Shown here: one piece after another, positions 25,750 through 34,749 of the stretch | How positions within the stretch are numbered: the first letter of the stretch is position 1 | Layout of the letters: each line of letters begins with the position of its first letter | DNA from: Bifidobacterium avesanii | GTDB taxonomy: Bacteria > Actinomycetota > Actinomycetes > Actinomycetales > Bifidobacteriaceae | Length of the DNA: 64,000 nucleotides | Assembly (NCBI RefSeq): GCF_009299475.1 | Contig: NZ_WBSN01000006.1 | Span: 78,237 to 142,236, forward strand | Reading direction: 5' to 3' | Notes under the pieces: model-generated | Database searches by the model: none | Seen by the model: only the letters and a program-made list of their open reading frames with translations | Told to the model about the DNA's origin: nothing | Made by a program: the position numbers and the translations under genes

Positions 25750-26967
25750 ATGACTTCCTTTGCAGACATCACCACCATCGGCGTGGGCGGCCGCATCGCC
25801 CGATTCATCGAACCCACCTCGCGCGTGGGCGTGATCGAGGCCGTCGAGGACGCCGACGAGAAGGGTCTGCCGCTGTTCGTGATCGGCGGCGGCTCCAACA
25901 CCCTCGCCTCCGACGACGACTTCATGGGCGTCGTGGTGCGCGACGCCCGCCGCCTCATCACCGTGCCGGACGAGGCCGCGCCCGTCGAAGGCGGGGAGCG
26001 CACCGTGCACGTCAACGCCGAGGCCGGCGCCAACTGGGACGATCTGGTCGAATTCTGCGTGCGCATCGGCCTCGAGGGCGTCGAGGGCCTGTCCGGCATC
26101 CCCGGCACCGTGGGTGCGAGCGTGGTGCAGAACATCGGCGCGTACGGCCAGGAGGTCGGCGACGTCGTTGAATCCGTGGAGGTGTGGGACCGCAAGGAGA
26201 AGAAAACCCGCGACCTCGCGCACGACGAACTCGGCTTCGGCTACCGGTCCTCCGCGCTCAAGGCCAGCATGTACCGGGCCCCCGGCGTGCCGGCCGACGC
26301 GTTCTTCCCCACGCCGCGCTACGTGGTCCTGTCCGTCACCTTCGCCCTGAAGCACAGCGCCACCGGCGTGGTCGGCTACGGACAGCTCGCCAAGGCCCTC
26401 GGCGTGGAGGTGGGCGACCGGCTCGAAACGCACGCGATCCGCGAGGCGGTGCTGCGCGTACGCGCATCCAAGGGCATGCTCGAGGACCCGAACCGCTATT
26501 TCGGCGCGGACATGGCCGGCACCAAGCGCGAGGAGAACATCGCCGCCGATCTGGCGGGCCTGCGCGAGGCCAACGGCGATGACGACAAGGACTTCGACCG
26601 CCACAGCTGCGGCAGCTTCTTCATGAACCCCATCCTGCCCGCCGGTGACCCGGCGCTCGACCGCCTGCCCGCCGAGGCTCCCCGCTTTGAGGCGACCCTG
26701 CCCGGAGGCGCACCCGGCGTCAAGACCTCCGCCGCATGGCTCATCGACCACGCCGGCTTCCCCAAGGGCTTCGCATCCGACGGGCGCACCGCCGCGGACG
26801 CCCCCGCTTCGCTGTCCACCCGGCACACGCTGGCCCTGACCAACCGCGGCGACGCGACCGCCGCCGACGTGGCCGCGCTCGCCCGCACCATCCAGGAAGG
26901 CGTCGAGGAGCGCTTCGGCATCCGGCTCATCCCCGAACCGGTCGTCATCGGCATGGATCTGGCGTAG
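25750..26967 (+). CDS. murB: UDP-N-acetylenolpyruvoylglucosamine reductase
   Basis: MurB, the FAD- and NADPH-dependent enzyme that reduces UDP-GlcNAc-enolpyruvate to UDP-MurNAc in peptidoglycan synthesis. It has 405 residues. Motifs: TTIGVGGRIARF at the start, VIGGGSNTLASDD (FAD), GLEGVEGLSGIPGTVGASVVQNIGAYGQE, YRSSALK, the proton-donor Ser in HSCGSFFMNP, and GFPKGFASDG with the late EPVVIG. The protein is longer than the typical 300-350 residues because of acidic insertions around residues 275-285 and 300-320. The start follows GTGAGGG. Essential housekeeping gene. Confidence 0.96.
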   Translation: MTSFADITTIGVGGRIARFIEPTSRVGVIEAVEDADEKGLPLFVIGGGSNTLASDDDFMGVVVRDARRLITVPDEAAPVEGGERTVHVNAEAGANWDDLVEFCVRIGLEGVEGLSGIPGTVGASVVQNIGAYGQEVGDVVESVEVWDRKEKKTRDLAHDELGFGYRSSALKASMYRAPGVPADAFFPTPRYVVLSVTFALKHSATGVVGYGQLAKALGVEVGDRLETHAIREAVLRVRASKGMLEDPNRYFGADMAGTKREENIAADLAGLREANGDDDKDFDRHSCGSFFMNPILPAGDPALDRLPAEAPRFEATLPGGAPGVKTSAAWLIDHAGFPKGFASDGRTAADAPASLSTRHTLALTNRGDATAADVAALARTIQEGVEERFGIRLIPEPVVIGMDLA

Positions 26968-27008
26968 GGCCGCCGCGCCCGCGCCACGTTCGGCCCCACC
27001 GCCCGATC

Positions 27009-27023
27009 TGCAACGGGTGGCAA
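27009..27023. promoter_or_regulatory. Candidate LacI-type operator upstream of uxaB
   Basis: TGCAACGGGTGGCAA, 14 of 15 identical to the site at 18530. It overlaps a separate inverted repeat, GGGTGGCAA/TTGCCACCC (27015-27023, 27028-27036). Confidence 0.5.
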
Positions 27024-27056
27024 TCTTTTGCCACCCCGCAAACCGGGCGCTTTAGG

Positions 27057-27070
27057 CTGGTGATCACCAG
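27057..27070. promoter_or_regulatory. Perfect palindrome CTGGTGATCACCAG before uxaB
   Basis: A 14-bp palindrome 20 nt upstream of the uxaB start. The TGATCA core recurs in palindromes upstream of both solute-binding-protein genes (28668-28677, 33176-33185). Confidence 0.45.
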
Positions 27071-27089
27071 ACGAAAGGATCACACAGTC

Positions 27090-28538
27090 ATGGAAAAGCT
27101 CAATGTCAACGTCGCCATCGAGCGGGGGCTCACCACTGCCGATGCCGCCAACCGCCCGATCAAGCTCATCCAGTTCGGCGAAGGCAACTTCCTGCGCGCG
27201 TTCGTGGACTGGATCGTCCAGCAGCTCAACAACAACGGCCTGTTCAACGGCAACGTCGCCATCGTCCAGCCGCTGCCGTTCGGCCGCGTCGCCGAGCTGG
27301 AGAAGCAGAACAACCTGTACACCGTCATCCTCGAAGGCCTGAAGAACGGCAGGGAAGTGCAGTCCCGCGAGGTCATCGACTCCGTGGGCAAGACCGTCGA
27401 CCCGTATCAGGACTTCGACGCGTACCTCGCGCTCGCGGACGACCCGAACACGCAGATCATCATCTCCAATACCACCGAGGCCGGCATCGCCCTGTCTGAC
27501 GAGGACTCCGCCGACGCCAAGCCCGCCAAGAGCTACCCGGGCAAGCTCGCCCAGCTGCTCAAGCGCCGCTTCGACAAGGGCCTGCCGGGCTTCCTCATCG
27601 TGCCGTGCGAGCTCATCGCGGACAACGGCGTCGCCCTGAAGAAGTGCCTCGAGGAAACCGCGGAGAAGTTCGGCTACGGCGAGGATTTCGTCAAGTGGCT
27701 CGACGAGGAGAACACCTTCGTCTCCACCCTCGTGGACCGCATCGTCCCCGGCTTCCCGCGCGACAACGCCGAGGCCCTGTGGGACGAGCTCGGCTACCGC
27801 GACGACAACATGGTCAAGGCCGAGCCGTTCCTGCTGTGGGCCGTCGCCGGCTCCAAGGAGGCTCAGGCCAAGGTCGACGAGCTCATCCCCGCCAAGCGGC
27901 TCGGCATCGACCTCGTCACCGCCGACGCCGTGCAGCCCTACCGCGAGCGCAAGGTCTACCTGCTCAACGGCCCGCACACCACCATGGCGCAGGTCGCCCG
28001 CCTCGCCGGCTTCACCACCGTGGGCGAGGTGATGAACGACCCGACCATGCGCTCCTTCATCGAAAAGGAGATGCACGAGGACATCATCCCCGTGCTCACC
28101 CTGCCCGAGGACGAGCTCAACGCCTTCGCCGACGCCGTGTGCGAACGCTATTCCAACCCGTTCGTCAAGCACGCGCTCGACTCCATCGGCCTCAACTCGG
28201 TCTCCAAGTTCACCGCGCGCCTCCTGCCGCTCGTCACCGCGAACGTCGAGGCCGGCCGCGGCCTGCCCAAGCGCATCGTGCTCGCCCTGTCCGCCCTGCT
28301 CGCCACCTACGGCGGCCTCGCCGAGCAGCCGGTCAACATCAACGATTCGGACGACGTGGTCGCCAGGATCCAGGACGCGGCCGCCGACCGCGCCACCTTC
28401 GTGACCAACGCGCTGGGCGACGCCTCCCTGTGGGGCTCCGACCTCAACGGCATCGAAGGCCTGACCGAGGCCGTCGAAGCCAACGTCGCCGCGATCGAGC
28501 AGGACGGCATCCAGCCGCTCATCGACGCGCTGGCGTGA
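27090..28538 (+). CDS. uxaB: Tagaturonate reductase (altronate oxidoreductase)
   Basis: 482 residues, member of the long-chain mannitol dehydrogenase family and close in length to the E. coli UxaB of 483. The N-terminal IQFGEGNFLRAFVDWIVQQL is the UxaB hallmark, with ISNTTEAGI, GLPGFLIVPCELIADNG, and KVYLLNGPHTTMA containing the catalytic-region Lys and His. UxaB reduces D-tagaturonate with NADH to D-altronate in galacturonate catabolism, so it would use galacturonate released by the GH28 enzymes. uxaC and uxaA are not in the window. GAAAGGA precedes the ATG. Upstream palindromes suggest control by the LacI regulator encoded at 36094. Confidence 0.92.
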   Translation: MEKLNVNVAIERGLTTADAANRPIKLIQFGEGNFLRAFVDWIVQQLNNNGLFNGNVAIVQPLPFGRVAELEKQNNLYTVILEGLKNGREVQSREVIDSVGKTVDPYQDFDAYLALADDPNTQIIISNTTEAGIALSDEDSADAKPAKSYPGKLAQLLKRRFDKGLPGFLIVPCELIADNGVALKKCLEETAEKFGYGEDFVKWLDEENTFVSTLVDRIVPGFPRDNAEALWDELGYRDDNMVKAEPFLLWAVAGSKEAQAKVDELIPAKRLGIDLVTADAVQPYRERKVYLLNGPHTTMAQVARLAGFTTVGEVMNDPTMRSFIEKEMHEDIIPVLTLPEDELNAFADAVCERYSNPFVKHALDSIGLNSVSKFTARLLPLVTANVEAGRGLPKRIVLALSALLATYGGLAEQPVNINDSDDVVARIQDAAADRATFVTNALGDASLWGSDLNGIEGLTEAVEANVAAIEQDGIQPLIDALA

Positions 28539-28562
28539 CGGCTTCCGTCGATTCGACCGAAC

Positions 28563-28606
28563 GCGGCGGCCGCCGGGATTGGATTTCCCGGCGGCCGCCG
28601 CTTTTT
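28563..28606 (+). terminator. Terminator after uxaB
   Basis: A 16-bp GC-rich stem (28563-28578 with 28586-28601), short loop, then TTTTT. Confidence 0.92.
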
Positions 28607-28641
28607 GTTGCATGGCGATCATCCCATATGTTGCAGCAGTG

Positions 28642-28656
28642 TGCAAATGGTGGCAA
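28642..28656. promoter_or_regulatory. Candidate LacI-type operator upstream of the first solute-binding protein
   Basis: TGCAAATGGTGGCAA, same motif as at 18530 and 27009. TGTTGCA elements at 28606 and 28629 flank it. Confidence 0.5.
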
Positions 28657-28756
28657 CAAAACCGTTGTGTGATCACAGCGCGCCGATCATGGTCTATACG
28701 CATCGACGTTGATGCGTGGCGTGCATGCCCCATGCACCGCAATGAAGGGAAGAACA

Positions 28757-30070
28757 ATGAAGTATCCTCGCCTTGAAACCATGTTGATCAGAACCACGGC
28801 CGCTGTCTGCGCGGGCGCTGCCGCATTGTCACTCGCAGCCTGCGGGGCCGGCGGCGGCACCGCCAACGGACAGCCGGAGGGCGACGTGACGATCGGCATC
28901 TCCTTCTGGGGGCCGGATTCGCGCGTGCGCCTGACCCAGCAGGTCATCGACGGATTCGAGAAGGAGCATCCGAACATCCACGTGGAGGAGCAGTACTCCG
29001 ACTGGAGCGGCTACTGGGACAAGCTCGCCACGCAGGTCGCGGGCAACAACGCGCCCGACGTGCTGTCCATCGACGAGATGTACCTGGCCTCCTACGCCTC
29101 GCAGGGCATTCTGGCGGACCTGTCCGCCTATTCGGACACCATCGACGTTTCGCAGTTCGACCAGTCGCTGGTGGACATGGGCAAGATCGACGGCACCTGG
29201 TACGGCATCGCAAACTCCCTGCAGGCCTACGCGGTCACGGTGAACAAGGACCTGCTCGCCCAGTACGGCTTCGAGCTGCCGGACACCTCCACGTGGACGT
29301 GGGACGACTTCAAGGCGTTCGCCAAGGAGGTGTACCGGAAGTCCGACGGCAAGGTGATCGGCGCGTTCCCGATGCGCAACGCCTACGGCCTGCAGCTGTG
29401 GGCCCGCCAGCACGGCGAGAGCCTGTTCGACGGCGACAAGGTGGCCATCTCGCCCGAGCTGCTGACCGAGTTCCTCAACATGCCCGCCCAGTGGGCCAAG
29501 GAGGGCCTGTACGACTTCAACGTGTGAAGCGAGGACGTGGCGACCACGTCCGACATGAGCAAGTTCAACACCAAGCAGCAGGCCATGAACATCGGCACGC
29601 TGCTCGGCATGAACTCGCTGTCGCAGAAGCTCGGCACGCAGAACCTGTCGCTCGAGCTCATCCCGAACGACTCCTCCAAGAAGGTCGGCTACTACAAGCC
29701 CGGCAACTACTGGACCATCTCGGCCAAGTCCGAGCACCCGAAGGAGGCGGCCATGCTCATCGACTACATGCTCAACAACCGCGACGGCGCCAAGATCATG
29801 GGACTCGAGCGCGGCATCCCCTCCCCGAACGACGTGCGCCAGTACATGGCCGAGAACACGGACAGCCTCGACAAGCTCAACTACGAGTTCATCGACAGGT
29901 ACAAGGAGACGGTGGGCGGCGAGGCCCCGGAGGTCACCCCGAACGGCGCCAGCGCCATCGACAACCTGATCGTCCGCTACCAGCAGGACATCGGCTTCGG
30001 CAAGATCGCCCCGGCGGACGCGGCCACGGGCTTCATCGCCGAGCTGCAGAAGGCCATCGACGAGGCCTGA
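28757..30070 (+). pseudogene. ABC transporter sugar-binding lipoprotein interrupted by an in-frame TGA
   Basis: Extracellular solute-binding protein of the family-1 (carbohydrate) type, about 437 codons. A lipoprotein signal ends in LSLAACG with Cys29. Codon 257 (29525-29527) is TGA and cuts the frame after YDFNV; the same frame continues at once with SEDVATTSDMSKF and runs to the normal C-terminus. The intact paralogue at 33291 has DRWSES where this protein has NV-stop-SED, so the lost residue is most likely Trp (TGG to TGA). The rest is well preserved, which argues for a recent mutation, a sequencing error or leaky reading. No permease gene is nearby. Confidence 0.85.
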
Positions 30071-30095
30071 CGGCGGGGGGGCGACGCTCTCCGCT

Positions 30096-30171
30096 GGCAA
30101 CGGAACGCGGATTTTCGCGAGGCGTGGACGGCATGACGCCGTTTTCCCGGGAAGGTCCGCGTTCCGTTGCC
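30096..30171. repeat. Long hairpin repeat, GGCAACGGAA family
   Basis: Arms GGCAACGGAACGCGGA (30096-30111) and its exact complement (30156-30171), a 16-bp perfect stem, with ATTTTCGCG and GACGGCATGACGCCG inside. The arm begins with the same GGCAACGGAA as the hairpins at 18090 and 18184. Confidence 0.8.
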
Positions 30172-30263
30172 GTGTCCGGCCCGGCCGCCCGGTCTCCCGA
30201 CATCCGGCAAGACCGACGGAGGAACCGTCCGTCATACGAACCGACAGAGGAAAGGAAACCCAC

Positions 30264-32996
30264 ATGTCCGTCAATTCAGCTTCCGCATGCGCGGTCGGCC
30301 GCCCGTACGGCCTGACCGCCGACGACGCGGAGACGCCGTGGAACGCGTCCCCGAACCCCCGTTTCGCGTGGATGATGGAGGCGCTGCGGCCCGGAGCCGC
30401 GCAGTCGGCGTACGAGATCGCGGTGGAGGACGGCGCGACCGGCGGCGAGGTCTGGCGCTCCGGGCGCGTGGAGTCCGCGGAGCAGTCGAACGTGCGCTAC
30501 GCCGGGCCCGCGCTGGAGCACGGCCGCCCGTACGCGTGGCGTGTGCGCGTGTGGGACCGGGACGGCGTGCCCACCCCGTTCAGCGAGCCGGCGTGGTTCG
30601 CCGTGGGGTTGGACGACGGCGAGTGGGACGCCCGGTGGATCGAGTCGGCGCGCGCGGTGGACGCGGTGGCCCGGTGGGTGCCGGCCAGCGAGGACGGGCG
30701 CGGGCCGGCCGGTTACGAGCCGGGCCGGTCGGACACGGGCAACGTGTACTGGCGTGCGCGCCGGACCGCGGCGCTGAAGGGGGATCCGGGGGCGGCGCCG
30801 GTCGTGCGGGCGCTGGTCTACGTGTGCTGCGCGCACGACTACGAGCTGCGCGTGAACGGCAAGCGGATCGGCCGCGGGCAGAACTTCGACTATCCGTCCG
30901 AGTCCCGGTACCAGGCGTGGGACGCGACCGAGGCCGTGGCGGCCGGGGACGGGACGCTCGCGTTGGACCTCACCTGCCGCTGGTACGGCGGCGGGCAGGG
31001 GCGCTGCCCGGACACCCGGCCGGCGCTGCTGCTGCATGCGGTCGTCTGGCGCGCGGACGGCTCGCGCGAGGACGTGGTCTCCGACGGCTCGTGGACGGTC
31101 GCGCCCGCGCCGTACGGCGGCGACGTGCTGCGCAACGGCGAGGGCGACTTCGTGGAGACCTACGACGCGAACGCCGCGTCGGACGGGGACGAGGCGGCGG
31201 GCCGGGGCGAGCCCGCGCTGGTGCTGGGCGCGCACCCGTGCCCCGAGATGCCGCACGTCGTCGCCGAGCTCGGACACGTGACCGACCTGCCCGCCGGCGA
31301 ACCGCGCCTGACGACGCTGGGAGACGGCACGGTCGTGGCCGATTTCGGGAAAATCGTCACGGGCCGCTTCTCCGTGGACTTCCCCGCCGTCGCGGGAACG
31401 GGCCCGATCCCCGCCATGCCCCCGCTGACCCTGTGGGCCGGCTACGAATTGGACGCCGACGGCCGCGTGAAGACCGGGGCGGGCGATCCGGCGAACCAAG
31501 GCTCGGACCTGCGGTTCGTCGTCACGCCCCCGCGCGACGGGCGCGCATTCACCTACGACGCGTGGGACACCCTGTGCTTCCGCTACCTCATGGTCCCGCC
31601 GGCCGACGGCAAGCCGGCGCTTGCGGTCCGCGCGCGCGTCGTCCACGCGGAGGTGCCCTCCGGCGGCGAGGCCCGGCTGGAGACCTCCGATCCGACGCTC
31701 GACCGCGTGTTCGCGCTCATGGCCTACTCCGCGCTCAACTGCACGACCAACCAGTTCCTCGACACGCCCACGCGCGAGCGCGGCCAGTTCCTCGCGGACG
31801 GCTTCAACATCAGCCGCGCCGCCATGGCCGGCTGGCGCGAGCGGGCCACCACGGCCAAGGCGATCCGCCAGTTCCTCGATTCGCAGACCCGCTGGTGGTC
31901 GTCGCGTCCCGAGGACTCCGGCAAGTACAACAGCGTGTACCCGAACGTGGATCTGGGCCGCGACATCCCGGACTTCAGCCTCATGATGCCCCGCTGGGTG
32001 CGCGAGTACTACATGCAGACCGGCGATCTGGGCCTGGTGCGCGAGGCCATGCCGTACCTGGAGCGCACGGCCGACTACCCGCTGCGCGCGATCCCGGCCG
32101 ACGGTCCGCTCGCCGGCCTGGTCGTGGACATCGACGGCGGCGGCACGGCCCCCAAGGCCCCGTATTTCCACGGCATCGTCGACTGGCCCCAGCCCGGCCG
32201 GTTCGGCTACGACATGGCGTGCCCGGCCCGCACGGTCATCAACGCGCTCTCCTATCGCGTGCTGGACGACGTGGCGTGGCTCGCCGGAGCCGTGGGCGAC
32301 GCGGGATCCGCGGCGAGGCGGCGCGCGCAGGCGGACGCGCTGCGGGAGGCGATGAACGCGAAGCTCCTCAACGCGGACGGCGTCTACGTGGACGGGCTGA
32401 TGGCGGACGGCACGCCGAGCGGGCACGCGGGGCAGCACGCGAGCTCGTTCCCGCTGGCGTTCGGCGTCGCGCCGGACGACGAGGCCGCCCGCGCGCGCCT
32501 GGCGGGGCACGTGGCCGCGATGGGCATGAGGCAGGGGCCGATGACCGCCGACGTGCTGGTCAAGTCGTTGTGCGACAACGGCCGGCGCGACGCCGCGCTG
32601 CGGCTGCTCACCAACGCGGACGACTGGGGGTGGGCCGAGCTGCTGCGCGACCGCGACGCCACGTTCACGTGGGAGCAGTGGCAGTACCCGGCCCCGGGCG
32701 GCGACCAGAGCGAATCCCACGGATGGGGCGCGGCGGCCCTGCAGTACGTGGTCGAGCGGATCCTGGGCGTCGAGGTCGTCTCACCGGGCGCGGCCGTGGT
32801 GCGCGTCGACCCGGCCCTGGACGCGTTGGGGCGCATCGACGGCACGGTCGTCACGCAGCGCGGCCCGGTGCGGGTGCTGGCCGACCGGGGCGCGGGCACG
32901 CTGCATGTGGAATTGCCGGCGAACGTGACCGGCGTGGTCGCGCTGCCCGGCGGCGAGGCCACCGTGACCGGCGGAACACACGACTTCGCGCTGTAA
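30264..32996 (+). CDS. Glycoside hydrolase family 78 alpha-L-rhamnosidase
   Basis: 910 residues. N-terminal beta-sandwich domains (about 1-400) hold the Bac_rhamnosid_N-like YVCCAHDYELRVNGKRIGRG segment. The (alpha/alpha)6 catalytic domain (about 440-800) has CTTNQFLDTPTRERGQFLADGF, the motif around the acidic residues of GH78, and DATFTWEQWQYP with the expected Glu. A C-terminal beta domain ends the protein. It cleaves terminal alpha-L-rhamnose from rhamnogalacturonan or plant glycosides. No signal peptide is present, so it is intracellular. GGAAAGGAAA precedes the ATG. It lies between two solute-binding-protein genes, and rhamnose-processing genes may be those at 2722-5673. Confidence 0.92.
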   Translation: MSVNSASACAVGRPYGLTADDAETPWNASPNPRFAWMMEALRPGAAQSAYEIAVEDGATGGEVWRSGRVESAEQSNVRYAGPALEHGRPYAWRVRVWDRDGVPTPFSEPAWFAVGLDDGEWDARWIESARAVDAVARWVPASEDGRGPAGYEPGRSDTGNVYWRARRTAALKGDPGAAPVVRALVYVCCAHDYELRVNGKRIGRGQNFDYPSESRYQAWDATEAVAAGDGTLALDLTCRWYGGGQGRCPDTRPALLLHAVVWRADGSREDVVSDGSWTVAPAPYGGDVLRNGEGDFVETYDANAASDGDEAAGRGEPALVLGAHPCPEMPHVVAELGHVTDLPAGEPRLTTLGDGTVVADFGKIVTGRFSVDFPAVAGTGPIPAMPPLTLWAGYELDADGRVKTGAGDPANQGSDLRFVVTPPRDGRAFTYDAWDTLCFRYLMVPPADGKPALAVRARVVHAEVPSGGEARLETSDPTLDRVFALMAYSALNCTTNQFLDTPTRERGQFLADGFNISRAAMAGWRERATTAKAIRQFLDSQTRWWSSRPEDSGKYNSVYPNVDLGRDIPDFSLMMPRWVREYYMQTGDLGLVREAMPYLERTADYPLRAIPADGPLAGLVVDIDGGGTAPKAPYFHGIVDWPQPGRFGYDMACPARTVINALSYRVLDDVAWLAGAVGDAGSAARRRAQADALREAMNAKLLNADGVYVDGLMADGTPSGHAGQHASSFPLAFGVAPDDEAARARLAGHVAAMGMRQGPMTADVLVKSLCDNGRRDAALRLLTNADDWGWAELLRDRDATFTWEQWQYPAPGGDQSESHGWGAAALQYVVERILGVEVVSPGAAVVRVDPALDALGRIDGTVVTQRGPVRVLADRGAGTLHVELPANVTGVVALPGGEATVTGGTHDFAL

Positions 32997-33022
32997 CTGA
33001 TTGGAACCGCGGCTGGAACGAT

Positions 33023-33061
33023 GCGGCGGGTGCATGTACTCACATGCGCCCGCCGCTTTTT
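33023..33061 (+). terminator. Terminator after the GH78 gene
   Basis: GCGGCGGGTGCATG (33023-33036) pairs with CATGCGCCCGCCGC (33043-33056), followed by TTTTT. Confidence 0.9.
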
Positions 33062-33126
33062 GATGGATGATGGCGGCACTCGCTATGCAACAAAAGATGC
33101 AACAAGAATTTTAAGAAGAAAATCTA

Positions 33127-33141
33127 TGAAAACGCTGGCAA
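33127..33141. promoter_or_regulatory. Candidate LacI-type operator upstream of the second solute-binding protein
   Basis: TGAAAACGCTGGCAA, 12 of 15 identical to the site at 28642. It is the weakest member of the set. Other elements nearby are two TGCAACAA copies (33086, 33098), TGTGATTCAATTCACA (33154-33169) and the palindrome GATGATCATC (33176-33185). Confidence 0.4.
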
Positions 33142-33290
33142 CAAGTCTGGTAATGTGATTCAATTCACACATAATGATGATCATCCACTTCACATCACGC
33201 CCCGCATCGCCGCGGGGCACATCATTCGGGACGGGTTGGCGCCGAGGCCTCCCGTCGCATGAACGGCAGCGAAGGAAAGGCGTGGAAACC

Positions 33291-34604
33291 ATGACCAGGA
33301 AATTCACGAAGATGATGACGGCGGGCTGCGGCATCGTTGCGGCCCTGTCCATGGCGCTGGGCGGCTGCGGTGCGTCCGGTGGCAACGGCGGCGCCACGGC
33401 CGAACTGAGCAAGGACGACGTGACCCTGCGCGTCAGCTGGTGGGGCGGCGACACCCGTCTCAAGAAGACCGAAGACGTGATCGCCCAGTTCGAGAAGGAA
33501 TATCCGAACATCCACGTCGAGCCGGAATATGCGGACATGCATGGATACCTCGACAAGCTGTCCACCCAGCTGGCTGGCGGCGAAGCGCCCGACGTGGTGC
33601 AGATGGACGTGCCGCGCCTCGCGTCGTTTGCGGCGCAGGGCGTGCTCGCGGATCTGTCCGGCCTGAAGCAGCTTGACCTGGGGGACATCGACGCCTCCAC
33701 CGTGAGCACCGGCCAGTATGAGGGCGTGCAGTACGGCGCGCCGATCTCCACCGCCGCCATCGCCGTGGTCATCAACCGCGACATGCTCGACAAATACGGC
33801 GTGCAGATGCCCGACACCTCCAAGTGGACGTGGGACGAGTTCACCGCGTTCCAGCAGGAGATCCTCAAGAAGTCCAACGGAGAGGTCTACGGAGCCACGC
33901 TCATCAAGAACGACATCCTGCTCAACTACTGGGCCCGCCAGCACGGCGAGGAGCTGTACACGGACGGCAAGGTGTCGATCAGCGCCGACACGCTTGCGGG
34001 CTATCTCGACCAGACCGCCGAATTCGTGAAGCTCGGCATCGTCGGCAACGCCGACCGCTGGTCCGAATCGGCCGCCGCCAGCTTGGGGCAGACCGATTTC
34101 GCCACCGCGAAATCCGCCGTCGCGTTCATCTCGTCCAACCAGATCACCGCGTACTCCGCGTCGCTCAACACCGAGAACCTCACGCTCGCGCCGGTCCCGT
34201 CCGATACGCAGAACGGCTGGGGATACGAACCCACGTCGATGTACTGGTCGGTGACCTCCAAGTCCGAGCACCCCGCCGAGGCGGCGCTGTTCATCAACTA
34301 CTTCATCAACAACCAGTCCGCCGGCGACATCCTCGGCACCGAGCGCGGAGTGCCCTCCAACAAGACCATCCGCGAGGCCGTGGCCAAGACCGCCGCCGCG
34401 CCGGACAAGGAGGCGCTGTCCTTCGTGGACACCTTCGATCCGCTGTGCGGCGACGCGCCGAGGCTTTCTCCTCCCGGCAGCAGCGACACCAGCGAGGTGC
34501 TGGGTCGCTACCAGCAGAAGGTCGTGTTCGGCGACATGTCCGCGGCGGACGCCGCCAAGGCGATGATCGAGGAGGTTCAGGCCAACCTCGACGCCGCCAA
34601 GTAG
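33291..34604 (+). CDS. ABC transporter sugar-binding lipoprotein
   Basis: 437-residue periplasmic-type solute-binding protein (family 1), anchored outside the membrane. Signal peptide with lipobox ALGGCG, Cys26. The mature part has the usual FEKEYPNIHVEPEY, GGEAPDVVQMD and YWARQHGEEL motifs. It is clearly paralogous to the interrupted gene at 28757 (shared WTWDEF, ARQHGE, SEHPAEA, ERGVPS patterns). It should capture pectin- or rhamnogalacturonan-derived oligosaccharides. No ABC permease or ATPase for sugars is in this region, so it must use a permease encoded elsewhere. GAAGGAAAGG lies ten nt before the ATG; a longer frame to 33174 lacks a signal peptide at its start. Confidence 0.92.
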   Translation: MTRKFTKMMTAGCGIVAALSMALGGCGASGGNGGATAELSKDDVTLRVSWWGGDTRLKKTEDVIAQFEKEYPNIHVEPEYADMHGYLDKLSTQLAGGEAPDVVQMDVPRLASFAAQGVLADLSGLKQLDLGDIDASTVSTGQYEGVQYGAPISTAAIAVVINRDMLDKYGVQMPDTSKWTWDEFTAFQQEILKKSNGEVYGATLIKNDILLNYWARQHGEELYTDGKVSISADTLAGYLDQTAEFVKLGIVGNADRWSESAAASLGQTDFATAKSAVAFISSNQITAYSASLNTENLTLAPVPSDTQNGWGYEPTSMYWSVTSKSEHPAEAALFINYFINNQSAGDILGTERGVPSNKTIREAVAKTAAAPDKEALSFVDTFDPLCGDAPRLSPPGSSDTSEVLGRYQQKVVFGDMSAADAAKAMIEEVQANLDAAK

Positions 34605-34622
34605 CGCGGACGCGGCAATCCG

Positions 34623-34637
34623 TGCAACCGGTGGCCG
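34623..34637. promoter_or_regulatory. Candidate LacI-type operator upstream of the second GH28
   Basis: TGCAACCGGTGGCCG, matching the shared 15-nt motif at its first five bases and GGTGGC. It is 112 nt before the GH28 start. Confidence 0.4.
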
Positions 34638-34673
34638 GCGAGTCGCCGCCGGCGCCGGAAGCTGATAGAAATG

Positions 34674-34711
34674 TGGCCGGAGCCTGTGCCTTCCTTTCCT
34701 GGCTCCGGCCA
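34674..34711 (+). terminator. Hairpin between the solute-binding protein and GH28 genes
   Basis: TGGCCGGAGCC (34674-34684) pairs with GGCTCCGGCCA (34701-34711). Without a T tract it may be an attenuator or mRNA-stability element rather than a terminator. Confidence 0.55.
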
Positions 34712-34749
34712 TAACCCATGACCGTCATCTACGTCAACAGGGGGAAACG

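Noticed and set aside
29525..29527. Selenocysteine at the TGA codon
   Set aside because: No SECIS-like structure was noticed after the codon, and the family does not use selenocysteine; Trp loss is simpler.
30276..32720. Minus-strand open frame of 814 codons
   Set aside because: Antisense to the GH78 gene with Arg/His/Val-biased composition; a high-GC shadow.
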